A stretch of 64,000 nucleotides of DNA, from NCBI RefSeq assembly GCF_030732095.1, contig NZ_JAVAMQ010000010.1:98780-162779 (forward strand). The letters are read 5' to 3'. The notes beneath the pieces are model-generated. The model was given only the letters and a program-made list of their open reading frames with translations, was not told the DNA's origin and ran no database searches. The position numbers and the translations under genes were made by a program. The number at the start of each line of letters is the position of its first letter. Within the stretch, counting starts at the first letter, position 1. This document shows, in pieces, positions 63,064 through 64,000 of the stretch. The stretch is from Paracoccus spongiarum (lineage in GTDB: Bacteria > Pseudomonadota > Alphaproteobacteria > Rhodobacterales > Rhodobacteraceae).

Positions 63064-63345
63064 GCCCCGTTTTCCGACCGGACCGGCGTTAACGCAACAG
63101 CCCCGGCGCGGCGCGTCCGGGGTGGTGGCAGGCCTGGGTCGCGATTCGGCAAGCGGTTGATCCGCCACGAAAACCGCCTGCACAGCGGGTGCACCGGACA
63201 GGCACCGGGCGTGCACAGGGCGTACACCGCTTGCGCACGCTGCGTTAACCGGATCGGCGCAACGGCGGGCGCGGGCGAGGCTGTTCCGGGGCCGGGTGAT
63301 CCGTGCTGGCATCGCGGGGTTGCCAGTGTCAGGTCGGGTGGTGCC

Positions 63346-63843
63346 ATGTCGCGCGCGCGTCGCAATCTTCGTCAGCTGTGGCGCCGGTCTGCGCGCCGGC
63401 CCGATCCGACACCGCCCGCGCAGATCGACCCCATCGCCCGCATCGACGCGCTGACCGCGACCGGGCGGACGAACTGGCTGGCGCTGCTGGCCTATCTGGC
63501 CTTCGCGCTGGTCACCACGCTGGGGGTCGAGGATGTCGATTTCTTCGTGGACAGCCGGCAGACGCAATTGCCGCTGGTCAATGTCTCGATCCCGACATTC
63601 TCCTTCTTTGTCTTCGCTCCGATCCTGGGCGCGGCGCTTTATGCCTATCTGCACCTGCATGTCCGCAAGGTGACCGAGGCGCTGCCCGAGGCCCCGCCCG
63701 GCCCGCCACGGCTGGACGAACGGATCAAGCCCTGGCTGCTGAATGATTTCGTGCTGCGCCAGAGGCGCGTGCAACAGAGGTCTTTGGCCTCAAACCTAAG
63801 CGGGCGCCCGTTGCTTTCATCGTCTTTATCACCGCGCCGTTGA
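63346..63843 (+). CDS. Amino-terminal part of a pentapeptide-repeat-type membrane protein
   Basis: 165 residues from ATG 63346. Two hydrophobic segments (WLALLAYLAFALVTTLG, SFFVFAPILGAALYAYLHL) around DFFVDSRQTQLPLVNVSIPT match the N-terminal membrane module I associate with pentapeptide-repeat proteins. Similarity ends near LLNDFVLRQRR (about 63765), and the remaining 25 residues are unlike the family. The gene is probably truncated by the DNA that begins there. Confidence 0.65.
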   Translation: MSRARRNLRQLWRRSARRPDPTPPAQIDPIARIDALTATGRTNWLALLAYLAFALVTTLGVEDVDFFVDSRQTQLPLVNVSIPTFSFFVFAPILGAALYAYLHLHVRKVTEALPEAPPGPPRLDERIKPWLLNDFVLRQRRVQQRSLASNLSGRPLLSSSLSPRR

Positions 63844-63902
63844 GCAATGATGCCAATCGACGGGTAAGTTCTGCGAATATTCAATCGGCTGGGCAAGTCG
63901 CA

Positions 63903-64000
63903 ATGCATATGACGAAAGGTAAGGATCTCATGGAACCTGACAACTGGAATGCGGCTATCAGTGCCATACGCCAAGTCTATGACGTCCTGAAGCTGGCCGC
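63903..64000 (+). CDS. Unknown protein, 5' part at window edge
   Basis: ATG 63903 (or 63930) opens MEPDNWNAAISAIRQVYDVL and runs off the window. The same frame is open upstream from 63747 (GLKPKRAPVAFIVFITAPLS), so the true start may be earlier or the gene may be a fusion. The DNA from about 63770 is AT-richer than before. No family recognised. Confidence 0.4.
   Translation, partial: MHMTKGKDLMEPDNWNAAISAIRQVYDVLKLA

Overview
The window is GC-rich DNA with the gene content and order of an alphaproteobacterium of the Rhodobacteraceae, most likely Paracoccus or a close relative. Supporting signs are the fused IolC-DUF2090 gene, a trgAB-cysK-type locus, a TAXI-TRAP transporter, a gene-transfer-agent-like tail gene fragment, and an intergenic element ending in CCCCCGGGATATTTGG that I recall from genomes of this family. 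No CRISPR array, rRNA or replication origin was seen.

Layout. 1-7.6 kb: myo-inositol catabolism (sugar isomerase end, Gfo/Idh/MocA dehydrogenase, iolC, iolD, iolE, iolB), all on the + strand. 7.6-10.7 kb: a decayed IS256 transposase abutting a decayed IS3 element, then 1 kb with no recognisable gene. 10.7-22.8 kb: core genes (prfC, an unknown gene, fhs, universal stress protein, TAXI-TRAP transporter and binding protein, class III aminotransferase, AhpD-like protein, uracil-DNA glycosylase-like protein). 22.9-27.5 kb: a tightly overlapping operon for capsule export and Kdo synthesis (kpsT, kpsE-like, kdsA) ending in a BON-MscS channel. Then an HI0933-type flavoprotein and tRNA-Gln.

28.9-50.4 kb is a mosaic accessory region between tRNA-Gln(TTG) and tRNA-Ser(CGA). 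It holds: (a) a copper resistance block (copA, cueR, copZ, DUF305 protein, cytochrome c, small membrane proteins) under four CueR-type promoters with 19-bp spacers; (b) an illegitimate junction joining a truncated second copper ATPase to remnants of a prophage or gene-transfer-agent tail and lysis region; (c) a 250-bp direct repeat, one copy at 37.2 kb and one against tRNA-Ser, enclosing about 13 kb; (d) membrane proteins, a glutathione transferase and an AraC fragment cut by a large serine recombinase cassette; (e) secreted ClpP/PAN-like and peptidoglycan-binding proteins and a HIRAN-like protein; (f) an AT-richer segment with a complete retron (structured RNA with a perfect 25-bp msd hairpin, nucleoside-deoxyribosyltransferase-like effector, retron reverse transcriptase) of the Eco1/St85 kind, convergent with a protein that has class III nucleotide-cyclase-like motifs.

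50.5-63.1 kb returns to core genes: DUF2059 protein, TrgB-like NUDIX hydrolase and cysK, a DUF3772-MscS channel, an AI-2E-family transporter, gyrA, dsbB with a YqaA/DedA-like protein, a YpfJ-type metalloprotease and a COQ10/RatA START protein. The last few hundred bases show a pentapeptide-type protein cut short, followed by an unknown ORF running off the window.

The retron with its RNA, the paired repeats around its island, and the four-promoter CueR regulon are the most informative structures here.
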